A stretch of 37,922 nt of DNA. Origin: Saprospiraceae bacterium. Lineage in GTDB: Bacteria; Bacteroidota; Bacteroidia; Chitinophagales; Saprospiraceae. Positions 13,959 through 22,131 of the stretch are shown here, piece by piece. Within the stretch, counting starts at the first letter, position 1, and the number at the start of each line of letters is the position of its first letter. Under the pieces are notes generated by a model. It saw nothing but the letters and a program-made list of their open reading frames with translations, was not told the DNA's origin and searched no databases. Both the position numbers and the translations under genes were made by a program. The stretch covers positions 1 through 37,922 of the forward strand of contig JAGNXB010000021.1 in the NCBI GenBank assembly GCA_017985675.1, in the 5' to 3' direction.

Positions 13959-14596
13959 TATTTTTCTGCTTCTCTCACTAGATTAGGTCTTTCTACTTTT
14001 TTAGGTGGCAATAACACAGCGATTACCTGGACTAAATCTTTGACCGATTTTTCTGATTGGGTCGAAAATGCCTGACGCACTTGACGCAACCTATCAACAA
14101 GTATAACCTGATGATCTGTTTTTTTATTTATTATTCCTGACCATTGATCGGATAATCGAATCAGGCCATCAGAAGGTAGACTAATAATTACAAACGAACT
14201 ATCTAAAACAGAAAATGAAAGATTTGTTTGCATTTCTTCTGGCACAAAGAAATAAAACCTCACATCCTTGCGATCCTGAAATTGAGTATGGAGTCTTTGA
14301 ACTTCTTCTAATTCCTTGTGCACCAGCTCAACATTTGTTACAATCGAAATGAGGCTTATCTGATCAGCCCAAAATTTTGTTTCAATAACCTCCCCATTGA
14401 TAGCAGACCAAGTTCCTGGGGGAACCGTTCCCATATCTTCCAAGAGGGACAATTGGGCTTTGCGATAATCAAGGCCCTTGTTCAGATAATACCAGGAGGC
14501 GTATGGTGTTACAACAAGTAGTATGGTGAGTAGTATAAACATAAAGGCCACCCGAAATCGGGATGGCCTCTTGTTATTCGTATTGTTTTGGATCAT
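13958..14596 (-). CDS. Sco1/SenC-like protein lacking all cysteines
   Basis: A 212-residue membrane-anchored protein in the slot where a Sco copper chaperone is normally encoded. One N-terminal helix (about 15-36) precedes a thioredoxin-like domain. The late segment DHQVILVDRLRQVRQAF (about 161-177) resembles the Sco His-plus-strand region, and VKDLVQVIAVLL the final helix. Where Sco proteins carry CxxxC after the first strand (here ISLISIVTNVELVHKEL) there is no cysteine, and the whole protein has none, so normal CuA metallation chemistry is impossible. An alternative ATG at 14542 would start at the transmembrane helix. Identity is from fold-like pattern and position, hence moderate confidence. 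Confidence 0.65.
   Translation of the reverse strand: MIQNNTNNKRPSRFRVAFMFILLTILLVVTPYASWYYLNKGLDYRKAQLSLLEDMGTVPPGTWSAINGEVIETKFWADQISLISIVTNVELVHKELEEVQRLHTQFQDRKDVRFYFFVPEEMQTNLSFSVLDSSFVIISLPSDGLIRLSDQWSGIINKKTDHQVILVDRLRQVRQAFSTQSEKSVKDLVQVIAVLLPPKKVERPNLVREAEK
14545..14569 (-). promoter_or_regulatory. GC-rich hairpin at the start of the Sco-like gene, possible attenuator
   Basis: On the minus strand AGGCCATCCCG and CGGGTGGCCT form a 10-bp stem with one bulged base and an ATTT loop, followed by TTATGTTTATA. It lies within the first codons of the longest reading frame, or just before the alternative ATG at 14542. The downstream run is not a proper U-tract, so partial termination or an RNA-stability element is more likely than full termination. 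Confidence 0.4.
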
Positions 14597-14638
14597 CGAA
14601 CTTTAAGCACTGGTGATAGCTTTAACAAAAACGGGCTA

Positions 14639-15043
14639 TCAATGGTTGCTATCGTGCGTACCTTCTTTATGTACTGCTGGACTGATAGGCTGATCAACTT
14701 TGGCGCTGCGTTCATTGACGACCTCCCGATTATGTTTCCAGTTGTTGCCCTCATTAAAAAAAGCGATCATAGCCCACACCAGTAGTAATGTAGGTAACAA
14801 TACACTGTAAACTAATCCTTTGACTTCATAGCGCATGTGCATAAATTCATACACGATGAAATAAGCCTTATAAAGGCTCATACCAATCATCGCGGGATAC
14901 ATGATCCATTTAGGCAATGTGAATCCATGTATTAGGTGACCATTCCCGAGTAAGGCAACAAGTACTTCTACAATCGTGATTACACCTAAGAGGATTAAAC
15001 CCTTTATTAAAATTTTAGTACCATGATCATTTGCATGTTCCAT
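14639..15043 (-). CDS. Cytochrome c oxidase subunit IV family protein
   Basis: A 134-residue small membrane protein of the prokaryotic subunit IV (COX4_pro) family. Three hydrophobic helices are seen: LIKGLILLGVITIVEVLVALL, WIMYPAMIGMSLYKAYFIVYEFMHM and VLLPTLLLVWAMIAFF, with the family-like KAYFIVYEFMHMRYE segment between the second and third. The C-terminal 30 residues are polar. It lies directly after the two subunit III genes and is probably an accessory structural subunit stabilising the oxidase. Confidence 0.88.
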   Translation of the reverse strand: MEHANDHGTKILIKGLILLGVITIVEVLVALLGNGHLIHGFTLPKWIMYPAMIGMSLYKAYFIVYEFMHMRYEVKGLVYSVLLPTLLLVWAMIAFFNEGNNWKHNREVVNERSAKVDQPISPAVHKEGTHDSNH

Positions 15044-15064
15044 ATTCTATACAGCTTGTAAGGA

Positions 15065-15928
15065 TTAAAGGAGATAAAACACCAAGAAAACAAATACCCA
15101 TACCAGGTCTACAAAGTGCCAATACAGACCAATTTTTTCGACCATTTCATAACCATTCCGACGTGCTGAGTATAGTCCACTTGCCGCATTGATCATTATG
15201 ATCAACAAAAATATAACGCCGGAAAAAACGTGAAAACCATGGAATCCTGTAATAAAGAAAAAGAGTGCACCGAACGCTTTTGGGCCAAATTCCTGCTGAG
15301 CAACTTTGCCATCTGCCGTTTCATATCTCCTTTTAATAAATTCACCAGATTCATGATCTTTATGAATCAGGTAACTTTCTCCCGATTCAAATTTCTCAGG
15401 GGCAATACTTGCAGCATAGGCATGCCCATGTTCGTCATCGAGATAAACACCATCGCTGGTATGCCTGCCAAATGGATTTCTTGTTACAGACATGCTTTCT
15501 CCGGAAATCAGGGTATTCCATTCCCAAGCTTGACATCCAAGAAAAGCCAAACCACCCACAATGGTCATCGCCATCCAAAAAACAACCCCATTTTTGTTTT
15601 CATTGTGACCTGCCTGAACTGCACGAACCATCGTAACGGAGGATGCAATCAAAACAAATGTCATTATCGTAACAAAAATCAATGGTGCTCCATGAATGCC
15701 TCCCGGAAGTGAAGAAAATACAAAATCTGGAACGGGCCAGGTGGGCGAGCTAAAACGCAGCGCACCATAAGCAATCAAAAATCCAGCAAATGTAAAGGCA
15801 TCAGATAGCAGAAAATACCACATCATCAACTTGCCATAGCTGGCTTTGAAAGGTTCTTTCCCACCTTCCCATAAGTTTTGATCATGTTCTGCGGCATGAG
15901 CGCCTGCAACTACAGTATCCATAGCCAA
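15065..15928 (-). CDS. Cytochrome c oxidase subunit III (long form)
   Basis: A 287-residue heme-copper oxidase subunit III. Helices typical of the family are seen: SYGKLMMWYFLLSDAFTFAGFLIAYGALRF, APLIFVTIMTFVLIASSVTMV, FWMAMTIVGGLAFLGCQAWEW, FGALFFFITGFHGFHVFSGVIFLLI and IGLYWHFVDLVWVFVFLVFYLL. A hydrophilic segment of about 75 residues (roughly 141-215, with HTSDGVYLDDEHGHAYAAS) interrupts the normal GCQAWEW...FGALFF connection and makes it longer than usual. A second, shorter subunit III is encoded just upstream; both occur in many Bacteroidota oxidase operons. Confidence 0.93.
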   Translation of the reverse strand: MAMDTVVAGAHAAEHDQNLWEGGKEPFKASYGKLMMWYFLLSDAFTFAGFLIAYGALRFSSPTWPVPDFVFSSLPGGIHGAPLIFVTIMTFVLIASSVTMVRAVQAGHNENKNGVVFWMAMTIVGGLAFLGCQAWEWNTLISGESMSVTRNPFGRHTSDGVYLDDEHGHAYAASIAPEKFESGESYLIHKDHESGEFIKRRYETADGKVAQQEFGPKAFGALFFFITGFHGFHVFSGVIFLLIIMINAASGLYSARRNGYEMVEKIGLYWHFVDLVWVFVFLVFYLL

Positions 15929-15940
15929 AGGATATTCAGG

Positions 15941-16519
15941 TTATTGAAGAATAAAGAATATGATTAAATACACCCACAAGGCATCAACAAAATGCCAATA
16001 GATATTCACCAATTCAAGGTGTAGTTTACGTTTTTCCGTGAATTTGAACGGTTGAAAGGCAATCCGCAACGATAGAAACCATGCAGCCAATCCACCTAAG
16101 ACATGCGCTGCATGCGTCCCACTAATGACATAAATAAAGGAACCACTCGGATTGCCATCCAAAGGTACACCAAGTGCCATCAGGCGCTGCCATCCTACGT
16201 ACTGTAAGACAACAAAAGCTATGCCCAACAAAAAACTAAACACCGTAAGCCATCTAAATGAAACAGCCTTTTGGCGAAGAAAAGATCTATAACCCCAATG
16301 CGCCGTAACACTGCTCAACAATAAAACAATCGTACTCAAAATAAATACAGAAGGCAATTTAAACTCCAACCAATTACCTGCAGCCTTTCGAACGACATAA
16401 GCCGAAGTAAATGCGGCAAATAACATGACTATGCTAGCGCATGCCAATAACAGTGCAAATTTTTTGGAATGGTACAAGCGTTGAATGCCCGCATCACGAT
16501 TTATCGCAACTTCCATCAT
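15941..16519 (-). CDS. Cytochrome c oxidase subunit III (short form)
   Basis: A 192-residue five-helix subunit III homologue: KKFALLLACASIVMLFAAFTSAYVVRKA, VFILSTIVLLLSSVTAHWGY, TVFSFLLGIAFVVLQYVGWQRL, SFIYVISGTHAAHVLGGLAAWFLSL and LVNIYWHFVDALWVYLIIFFIL. It lacks the large insertion of its neighbour. The ATG at 16519 overlaps the ctaB stop by 4 bases (ATGA), so translation is coupled; a second ATG follows immediately and could be used instead. Subunit III stabilises proton uptake and turnover of subunit I. Confidence 0.92.
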   Translation of the reverse strand: MMEVAINRDAGIQRLYHSKKFALLLACASIVMLFAAFTSAYVVRKAAGNWLEFKLPSVFILSTIVLLLSSVTAHWGYRSFLRQKAVSFRWLTVFSFLLGIAFVVLQYVGWQRLMALGVPLDGNPSGSFIYVISGTHAAHVLGGLAAWFLSLRIAFQPFKFTEKRKLHLELVNIYWHFVDALWVYLIIFFILQ

Positions 16520-17418
16520 AGTGCGATAATTTTATCCAGATATAACGCCAATAAGGCTATCGGGAGATAAAAGAAGGAGGCGAATAATAATCCTCTGGCA
16601 GTACGATCATTAAGTGCCTGATAAAACTGAAAGGCCTTCCAGGTATAATGTAATCCAGCAACAATTAAAATAGAAAGCCCTACCCATCCAGTAAAACCAT
16701 ATACCATGTGAAGTATGGGTAGCACTATCAAACAACTGGCATAAAGAAGGGACTGCTGAGCTGTACGATGCGTTGGGACACCGTCACGTTCAGGAAGAAG
16801 CCTGAAACCCGCAAGACGATAATCTTCATGTCCTAACCATGCTATGGCCCAGAAATGCGGAAACTGCCAAAAAAACTGAAGAGTAAACAACAAAAGTCCT
16901 TCCTGGCCAAGCGTACCCGATCCACTCACCCAGCCAATAAATACGGGCATTGCTCCTGGAATGGCTCCAACCAAAACCGCTATAGGGTGAATCCTTTTTA
17001 GTGGCGTGTAAACAAATGCATAAAGCAAAAAAGAAACCATCCCAAAAAATGCCGCCCAGATATTAACTGTAGCTAATAAAACAGTACCCGCCAAACAACT
17101 TAGCCCTGAGAATAAAACGGCCTCTGAAACCGTCAATCTCCCAGTAACCAATGGTCTGGATTGGGTTCGTTTCATCAACTTATCAAAATCTTTTTCTAAT
17201 ACCTGATTCATGCTATTGGCCGCAAAGGTGATTAACAAGCCACCTGAAACAACCATTAAAGCAACAAAAAGACTAAACGAACTTGTTCCTAGCAAGTATC
17301 CAATAAAGGATGAAAAGACAACTAAAAATGATAACCTCAATTTGACCAATACCGCATAGTCTGCAAGACGAGCTCGCAAAGCATGTACTGGTGTTGAAGT
17401 TATTGATGTTGTTTTCAT
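16516..17418 (-). CDS. ctaB: Protoheme IX farnesyltransferase (heme O synthase)
   Basis: A 300-residue UbiA-superfamily membrane enzyme that adds a farnesyl group to heme b, the first step towards heme a for the oxidase encoded beside it. The first Asp-rich motif is NSMNQVLEKDFDKLMKRTQSRPL, and the second region is HEDYRLAGFRLLPERDG. About nine hydrophobic helices are present and the length is standard. It sits between cox1 and cox3 in the operon, the usual Bacteroidota arrangement. No heme A synthase (ctaA) gene is visible in the window. Confidence 0.95.
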   Translation of the reverse strand: MKTTSITSTPVHALRARLADYAVLVKLRLSFLVVFSSFIGYLLGTSSFSLFVALMVVSGGLLITFAANSMNQVLEKDFDKLMKRTQSRPLVTGRLTVSEAVLFSGLSCLAGTVLLATVNIWAAFFGMVSFLLYAFVYTPLKRIHPIAVLVGAIPGAMPVFIGWVSGSGTLGQEGLLLFTLQFFWQFPHFWAIAWLGHEDYRLAGFRLLPERDGVPTHRTAQQSLLYASCLIVLPILHMVYGFTGWVGLSILIVAGLHYTWKAFQFYQALNDRTARGLLFASFFYLPIALLALYLDKIIAL

Positions 17419-17459
17419 GTTTCCGTTACAGATTCACTAAATGTGGAAAGAATTTAGTA

Positions 17460-19304
17460 TTAATGGTCATGTTCGTCCTCGCCCTCCATTTTAGGGACTA
17501 CCTGAGGAATAAATTCTTCGCCACCTTTACCATAATCATAAGGCCAACGGTGTACGACAGGCAATTTACCTGGCCAGTTGCCATGCGGAGCATCAATTGG
17601 CGCAGTCCATTCTAGGGTGGTAGCACCCCAGGGGTTCATCGTCGTTTGACGTTTACCTTTAAAAATACTGTAGAGGAAATTCACTACAAAAAGCACTTGC
17701 AATGCATAAGCAACAATTGCAGCTATCGTGATGAATTTATTCATATCCGCAAAATGCGAGAACGTATCAAAATTGTCGAAGCTGTAGTAACGTCTTGGCA
17801 CACCTGCCATGCCTAAATAGTGCATTGGCCAAAAGATCAAATATGCACAAATCATCGTGCCCCAGAAATGGATCTTACCCAATGTTTCATTCATAAACCG
17901 TCCAAACATCCTAGGAAACCAATGATAGACACCAGCAAACATTCCAAAAAATGCAGCTACACCCATTACGATGTGAAAGTGGGCAACAACAAAATAGGTA
18001 TCATGCAATTGAATATCAATTGCTGAATTACCTAGGAAAATACCAGTAAGACCACCGGAGATAAACATAGATACAAACCCAATTGCGAATAGATTTGCAC
18101 TGTTAAAACGTACGCTACCACGATACAAAGTGGTAATCCAGTTGAACACTTTCACAGCAGAAGGTACTGCTATAATCAAGGTAAATACCACAAAGAAATT
18201 GGATAAAAATGGATTTACCCCAGACATGAACATATGGTGTGCCCAAACTATAAAGGACAAAAACCCAATAGCCAGCATAGAGAAAACCATCGCTTTATAA
18301 CCGAAAATTGGTTTTCTGGAATTCACTGCAAGTACCTCAGAAACCAAGCCCATTGCAGGCAGGATGATAATATACACTTCAGGGTGACCAAGGAACCAAA
18401 ATAGGTGCTGATAAAGAATTGGACTTCCACCTACATTCTCCAGGGCTTGCCCTCCGATAAATATTTCGCTTAGGAAAAAGCTGGTTCCCAAACTGCGGTC
18501 AAAAATTACCAGGAAGAAAGCTCCTGCAAGCACTGGGAAAGAAAGAAGACCTAATATTGCTGTTAGGAAAAATGCCCAAATGGTCAAAGGCATCCTCCAC
18601 ATATTCATACCCTTAGTCCGCAGATTTAGCACTGTGGTAATATAGTTAATACCACCTAAAAGCACTGAAACCACAAACAAAACCAGACTTATCGTCCATA
18701 GCGTCATTCCTCCTGCTGAGCCGGAGGAAGCCTGTGGCAAAATGCTAAGTGGCGGATATGCCGTCCAACCTCCTGAAAAAGGTCCTGTGTTTAAAAACAA
18801 AGAGAAAAACATGACCACACTGGCCAGGAAAAAGAACCAATAAGAAAACATGTTTAAAAGTGGGGAGGCCATATCTCTTGCTCCTAATTGGAAAGGAATC
18901 AAAAGATTAGAAAAAGTGCCACTAAGACCCGCGGTGAGTACAAAAAATACAAGGATTGTGCCATGCATGGTCACTAGCGCATAATAAAACTCCGGAGCAA
19001 GTGTACCTATTCCTTCAGCATTTACTGTTATCCACTTTCCAAGTAACGGTTTTAGCCAAGCGAGACTCTCCTCAGGGAATCCCAATTGCAGTCGGAAGAT
19101 GACTGACATTAATGCACCAACTAAGCCCCAAAACATTCCTGTCATTAGAAACTGACGGGCGATCATTTTATGATCCTGGCTAAAAATATAATGGGTAATA
19201 AAACTGGTCTGATACTTATCACCATGGTGATGCTCATGAAAATGATCATCAAATCCACTTTCTTTGATAAGAACTTCTTCGTCCCAGGTCTTTGTGTTTT
19301 CCAT
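17460..19304 (-). CDS. ctaD: Cytochrome c oxidase subunit I
   Basis: A 614-residue heme-copper oxidase catalytic subunit. Ligand motifs are all present: TMHGTILVFFVL (heme a His), WFLGHPEVYIIILPAMG (CuB His cross-linked to Tyr, the Tyr marking an A-type oxidase), VWAHHMFMSG (two CuB His) and HDTYFVVAHFHIVMG (heme a3 and heme a His). About 12 helices. The N-terminus is unusually His-rich before the first helix (DDHFHEHHHGDKYQ), and the C-terminus ends GEDEHDH. It follows cox2 by 18 bases. It reduces oxygen and pumps protons, receiving electrons from CuA of subunit II. Confidence 0.97.
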   Translation of the reverse strand: MENTKTWDEEVLIKESGFDDHFHEHHHGDKYQTSFITHYIFSQDHKMIARQFLMTGMFWGLVGALMSVIFRLQLGFPEESLAWLKPLLGKWITVNAEGIGTLAPEFYYALVTMHGTILVFFVLTAGLSGTFSNLLIPFQLGARDMASPLLNMFSYWFFFLASVVMFFSLFLNTGPFSGGWTAYPPLSILPQASSGSAGGMTLWTISLVLFVVSVLLGGINYITTVLNLRTKGMNMWRMPLTIWAFFLTAILGLLSFPVLAGAFFLVIFDRSLGTSFFLSEIFIGGQALENVGGSPILYQHLFWFLGHPEVYIIILPAMGLVSEVLAVNSRKPIFGYKAMVFSMLAIGFLSFIVWAHHMFMSGVNPFLSNFFVVFTLIIAVPSAVKVFNWITTLYRGSVRFNSANLFAIGFVSMFISGGLTGIFLGNSAIDIQLHDTYFVVAHFHIVMGVAAFFGMFAGVYHWFPRMFGRFMNETLGKIHFWGTMICAYLIFWPMHYLGMAGVPRRYYSFDNFDTFSHFADMNKFITIAAIVAYALQVLFVVNFLYSIFKGKRQTTMNPWGATTLEWTAPIDAPHGNWPGKLPVVHRWPYDYGKGGEEFIPQVVPKMEGEDEHDH

Positions 19305-19322
19305 ATCCTAGAAAGGTTTCTT

Positions 19323-20819
19323 TTATTTGGATAAGATCTTAAATTCCGTACGGCGATTTTTCGTACGATTTTCTGCTGTATCGTTTTCTACAAGGGGCTT
19401 GTTTTGCCCATATCCTTTGGCGAATAAACGTTCCCTTTCAATACCTTGTTCAACCAGGTAAGCGACAACGCCATTGGCACGTTCTTGTGATAAAGAAAGG
19501 TTGGCAGCAGGATCGCCTTCATTATCTGTGTGGCCAGATATTTCAATCGTCAAGGTTGGGTATTCTTTCAAGGCAGAAGCAAGATTGTCCAGATCAATAC
19601 GGCTATCAGATGTCAAGCTTGCTGATGCGGTCTCAAAATTTATATAGTCAAGTGCTATAATTCGTTCTTCAGGTGCTTCTTTGGTAAGTGCTTCTTTCAA
19701 TGCTGATGAAAATTCTATGCCACGTACCTTAACTTCCAGATCAAGTACCTGACCCTTGAGGGGATCTTCTTCACCATTCCGAATATTACCAAGATAGTAA
19801 GAGGATTGTTGACCAAGCCACTGTTGATATTCTTCCTCGGTAACAATTCGGACAACCCGACGCATAGAGAAGTGACCACTACCACAGAGTTCGGCACAGG
19901 CCAATTCGTATTCAAATACTTCCCATAACTGAGGGCCATCTGGCTCAGCAGGATCAGCAGGAACCTGATACTCTGGATATTGGCTTAACTCCTGACGGTA
20001 TTCCTGCGTAGTTTTAATTGGTGTAAAAACAAAATAAGTAGGAATACCAGGTACGGCATCCATTTTCACCCTGAAATGAGGGAGATAAAAGTTATGTAAT
20101 ACATCCCTGCCAATGATTCGTACTCGAACCTTTTTATTTACCGGAAGTACAATCTCCGAGGGATGGAAATCATCATGGTTTTTAGGATCAAGCCAATCCT
20201 GCCCCATTGGGTTAATCCCTGTAATTTTTTTATAGTCTCTTGAGCCGAGTTGTCCATCTGGACCAGGATAACGTAGAAGCCAGTTGAATTGGACGCCTGT
20301 AGCCTCGATTTCAATATGATCTTCTCCCTCAGCAACATCAGCCATAACATCATTCCAAGCATCAAGACCGCCTATAACCAGTAATGTCATTACGACTGCT
20401 GGTACAGCCGTCCATACGAGTTCTAAGCGATCGTTGTGGGAAATATATTCAGCCTTGTGCCCACGCCTGCCTCTATACTTGTAGGCAAACCAAAAGAGGG
20501 CAATATGTGTCAAGATGAAAACGATCCCCGTAAAAAACAACGTAATGTTGAAAATAAAATCAATGGATGTCCCGTGTTTGGATGCGGCACCATGAGGACC
20601 ATAGCCTAGCATCCAGTTTTGGTAATATCCTGCTGAGATGATGCACCCTAGCAGAAATACAATCAGAAAAACAATGGAGAGCAAACCGTTCCACTTATTG
20701 CTCTCATATTGAGCGTCCTCTTCTCCACGAATGGATGATGCCAGCTCAGTAACTTTTCCGATCTGAACGACAACGACAATGATGAGAATGAGACAAATCA
20801 GAATAAATAACGCAGTCAT
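19323..20819 (-). CDS. Cytochrome c oxidase subunit II fused to a C-terminal OmpA-like peptidoglycan-binding domain
   Basis: A 498-residue subunit II. Two extra N-terminal helices (about 3-20, 46-64) precede the usual hairpin pair (about 88-112, 136-152) and the CuA cupredoxin domain. CuA ligands are complete: His242 in DVLHNFYLP, and CAELCGSGHFSM giving Cys308, Glu310, Cys312, His316 and Met319. There is no CxxCH, so this is not a caa3 subunit. After a linker (about 335-388) an OmpA-like domain fills 389-498: DYINFETASASLTSDS, ISGHTDNEGDPAANLSLSQERA, LFAKGYGQNKPL and NRRTEFKI. Asp432 and Arg447 match the two diaminopimelate-contacting residues of OmpA domains. The frame is uninterrupted, and the periplasmic C-terminus is topologically right for cell-wall binding. 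Confidence 0.95.
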   Translation of the reverse strand: MTALFILICLILIIVVVVQIGKVTELASSIRGEEDAQYESNKWNGLLSIVFLIVFLLGCIISAGYYQNWMLGYGPHGAASKHGTSIDFIFNITLFFTGIVFILTHIALFWFAYKYRGRRGHKAEYISHNDRLELVWTAVPAVVMTLLVIGGLDAWNDVMADVAEGEDHIEIEATGVQFNWLLRYPGPDGQLGSRDYKKITGINPMGQDWLDPKNHDDFHPSEIVLPVNKKVRVRIIGRDVLHNFYLPHFRVKMDAVPGIPTYFVFTPIKTTQEYRQELSQYPEYQVPADPAEPDGPQLWEVFEYELACAELCGSGHFSMRRVVRIVTEEEYQQWLGQQSSYYLGNIRNGEEDPLKGQVLDLEVKVRGIEFSSALKEALTKEAPEERIIALDYINFETASASLTSDSRIDLDNLASALKEYPTLTIEISGHTDNEGDPAANLSLSQERANGVVAYLVEQGIERERLFAKGYGQNKPLVENDTAENRTKNRRTEFKILSK

Positions 20820-20828
20820 AGCTCCTTG

Positions 20829-22115
20829 TTATTGAACGTGATGGTGTAAACTTTCAGCCAGGAAGGGATCATTTTTAGGCAATAAAGAAGCCTTCTCCAG
20901 TCTGGTCAGAACAAAATAAATGAACAGTGCTAAAAAGCCCAGAAAAGTGCCTAATTCCAACAAACCAGGAAAGGTGAAACCAGCAACATATCCTGCTGAA
21001 TGATGTCCTGCATCTGCTGAATGGTCCCCACTTTGATGAGCTAATACTTCCTGAGTAGTATGATAAACACCAGGCTTAATCATTTGGAAAAAATCAATAA
21101 ACCGGCCTAGCAGTACGACAAAGGCTGTAAAAAATAATGTCCCCAGCTTTCTTTTTGTATCATTCCGCATCAGAATGAAAAAAGGTAAAAGGAAATTAAT
21201 AATCAGATTACCGTAAAACAAGGCTGGATACTCGTTGATCCTTGTATGAAAGTAAATGGTTTCTTCACCAATATTGCTATACCAAATCAACATATACTGG
21301 GAGAACCATAGGTAAGTCCAGAAAATGCTAAAGGCAAAAAGATACTTACCCAAATCATGTAAATGTTCGATGGAAACAAATGGCAAGGCTCCTCTTGACC
21401 GCAAATAAATAACCAACATAATGGTAATGGCCATGCAAGCTACAAACCAGCTTGCTGTGGTATACCATGCAAACATGGTACTATACCAATGGGCATCAAC
21501 AGACATAACCCACTGCCAAATAAGAGCTGCACTGGTGAAACCACCTACAGGTAAAAAAATTGCAGCGTAAATCTTGTACTTCTTATAATGGCTATAATTC
21601 GAGTCAGAAGATTCATCGGCAGCAATGGACAACTTGCGCATAGGTCTGGCAAAAAGAAAATACCAAATCCCAACAATCAAAATAGTCCCAAAAGAATACC
21701 AATATTTATTGAGAAAGCTGGCTTTTCCGGATAGTACAATATCCTCAGAAACGGCCTTATCATCTGCCCAATGATACAAATGGTGAAAATGTCCCCACAG
21801 CCCAATAATTAAAACAAGGAGCATGATTAAACCTACAATAAGAAACATTGAATATCCCTCCCAAATACGTTTTACAACGGTATGCCAACCAGCATAGGCC
21901 GTAGTAAAAGCAGAGAGTATAAACAAGGCTACAAAGGATATTCCAGTAAAGAATACTGCATTGAGCAAGTAGTTTGACCAGAAACGGGAATGTACTGCAT
22001 CATCACCTAATAAAGTGAGTAACATGCACACGACACCCAAACCCATAAATCCAAAGAGGACTGAGCGTTCACGTTTAGAAACTTGAAAGGAGTAATCTCC
22101 TGAATGCATCGCCAT
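20829..22115 (-). CDS. actF: Alternative complex III subunit ActF (NrfD/PsrC-like quinol-interacting membrane subunit)
   Basis: A 428-residue polytopic membrane protein with about ten helices, corresponding to ActF of the quinol:cytochrome c/oxygen oxidoreductase ACIII. Recognisable segments are WHTVVKRIWEGYSMFL, YWYSFGTILIVGIWYFLFARPM, SVDAHWYSTMFAWYTTASWFVA, DLGKYLFAFSIFWTYLWFSQYMLIWYSNI and INEYPALFYGNLIINFLLPFFIL. It is related to ActC by the NrfD fold and may contribute to proton translocation. The His-rich loop near 355-375 (HQSGDHSADAGHHSAG) is variable. It sits between actE and cox2, giving the standard act-cox order. Confidence 0.93.
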   Translation of the reverse strand: MAMHSGDYSFQVSKRERSVLFGFMGLGVVCMLLTLLGDDAVHSRFWSNYLLNAVFFTGISFVALFILSAFTTAYAGWHTVVKRIWEGYSMFLIVGLIMLLVLIIGLWGHFHHLYHWADDKAVSEDIVLSGKASFLNKYWYSFGTILIVGIWYFLFARPMRKLSIAADESSDSNYSHYKKYKIYAAIFLPVGGFTSAALIWQWVMSVDAHWYSTMFAWYTTASWFVACMAITIMLVIYLRSRGALPFVSIEHLHDLGKYLFAFSIFWTYLWFSQYMLIWYSNIGEETIYFHTRINEYPALFYGNLIINFLLPFFILMRNDTKRKLGTLFFTAFVVLLGRFIDFFQMIKPGVYHTTQEVLAHQSGDHSADAGHHSAGYVAGFTFPGLLELGTFLGFLALFIYFVLTRLEKASLLPKNDPFLAESLHHHVQ

Positions 22116-22131
22116 AACTTAGGTATTGACG

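Noticed and set aside
19323..20819. Subunit II as caa3 type
   Set aside because: No CxxCH motif exists in the protein; the C-terminal domain is OmpA-like.
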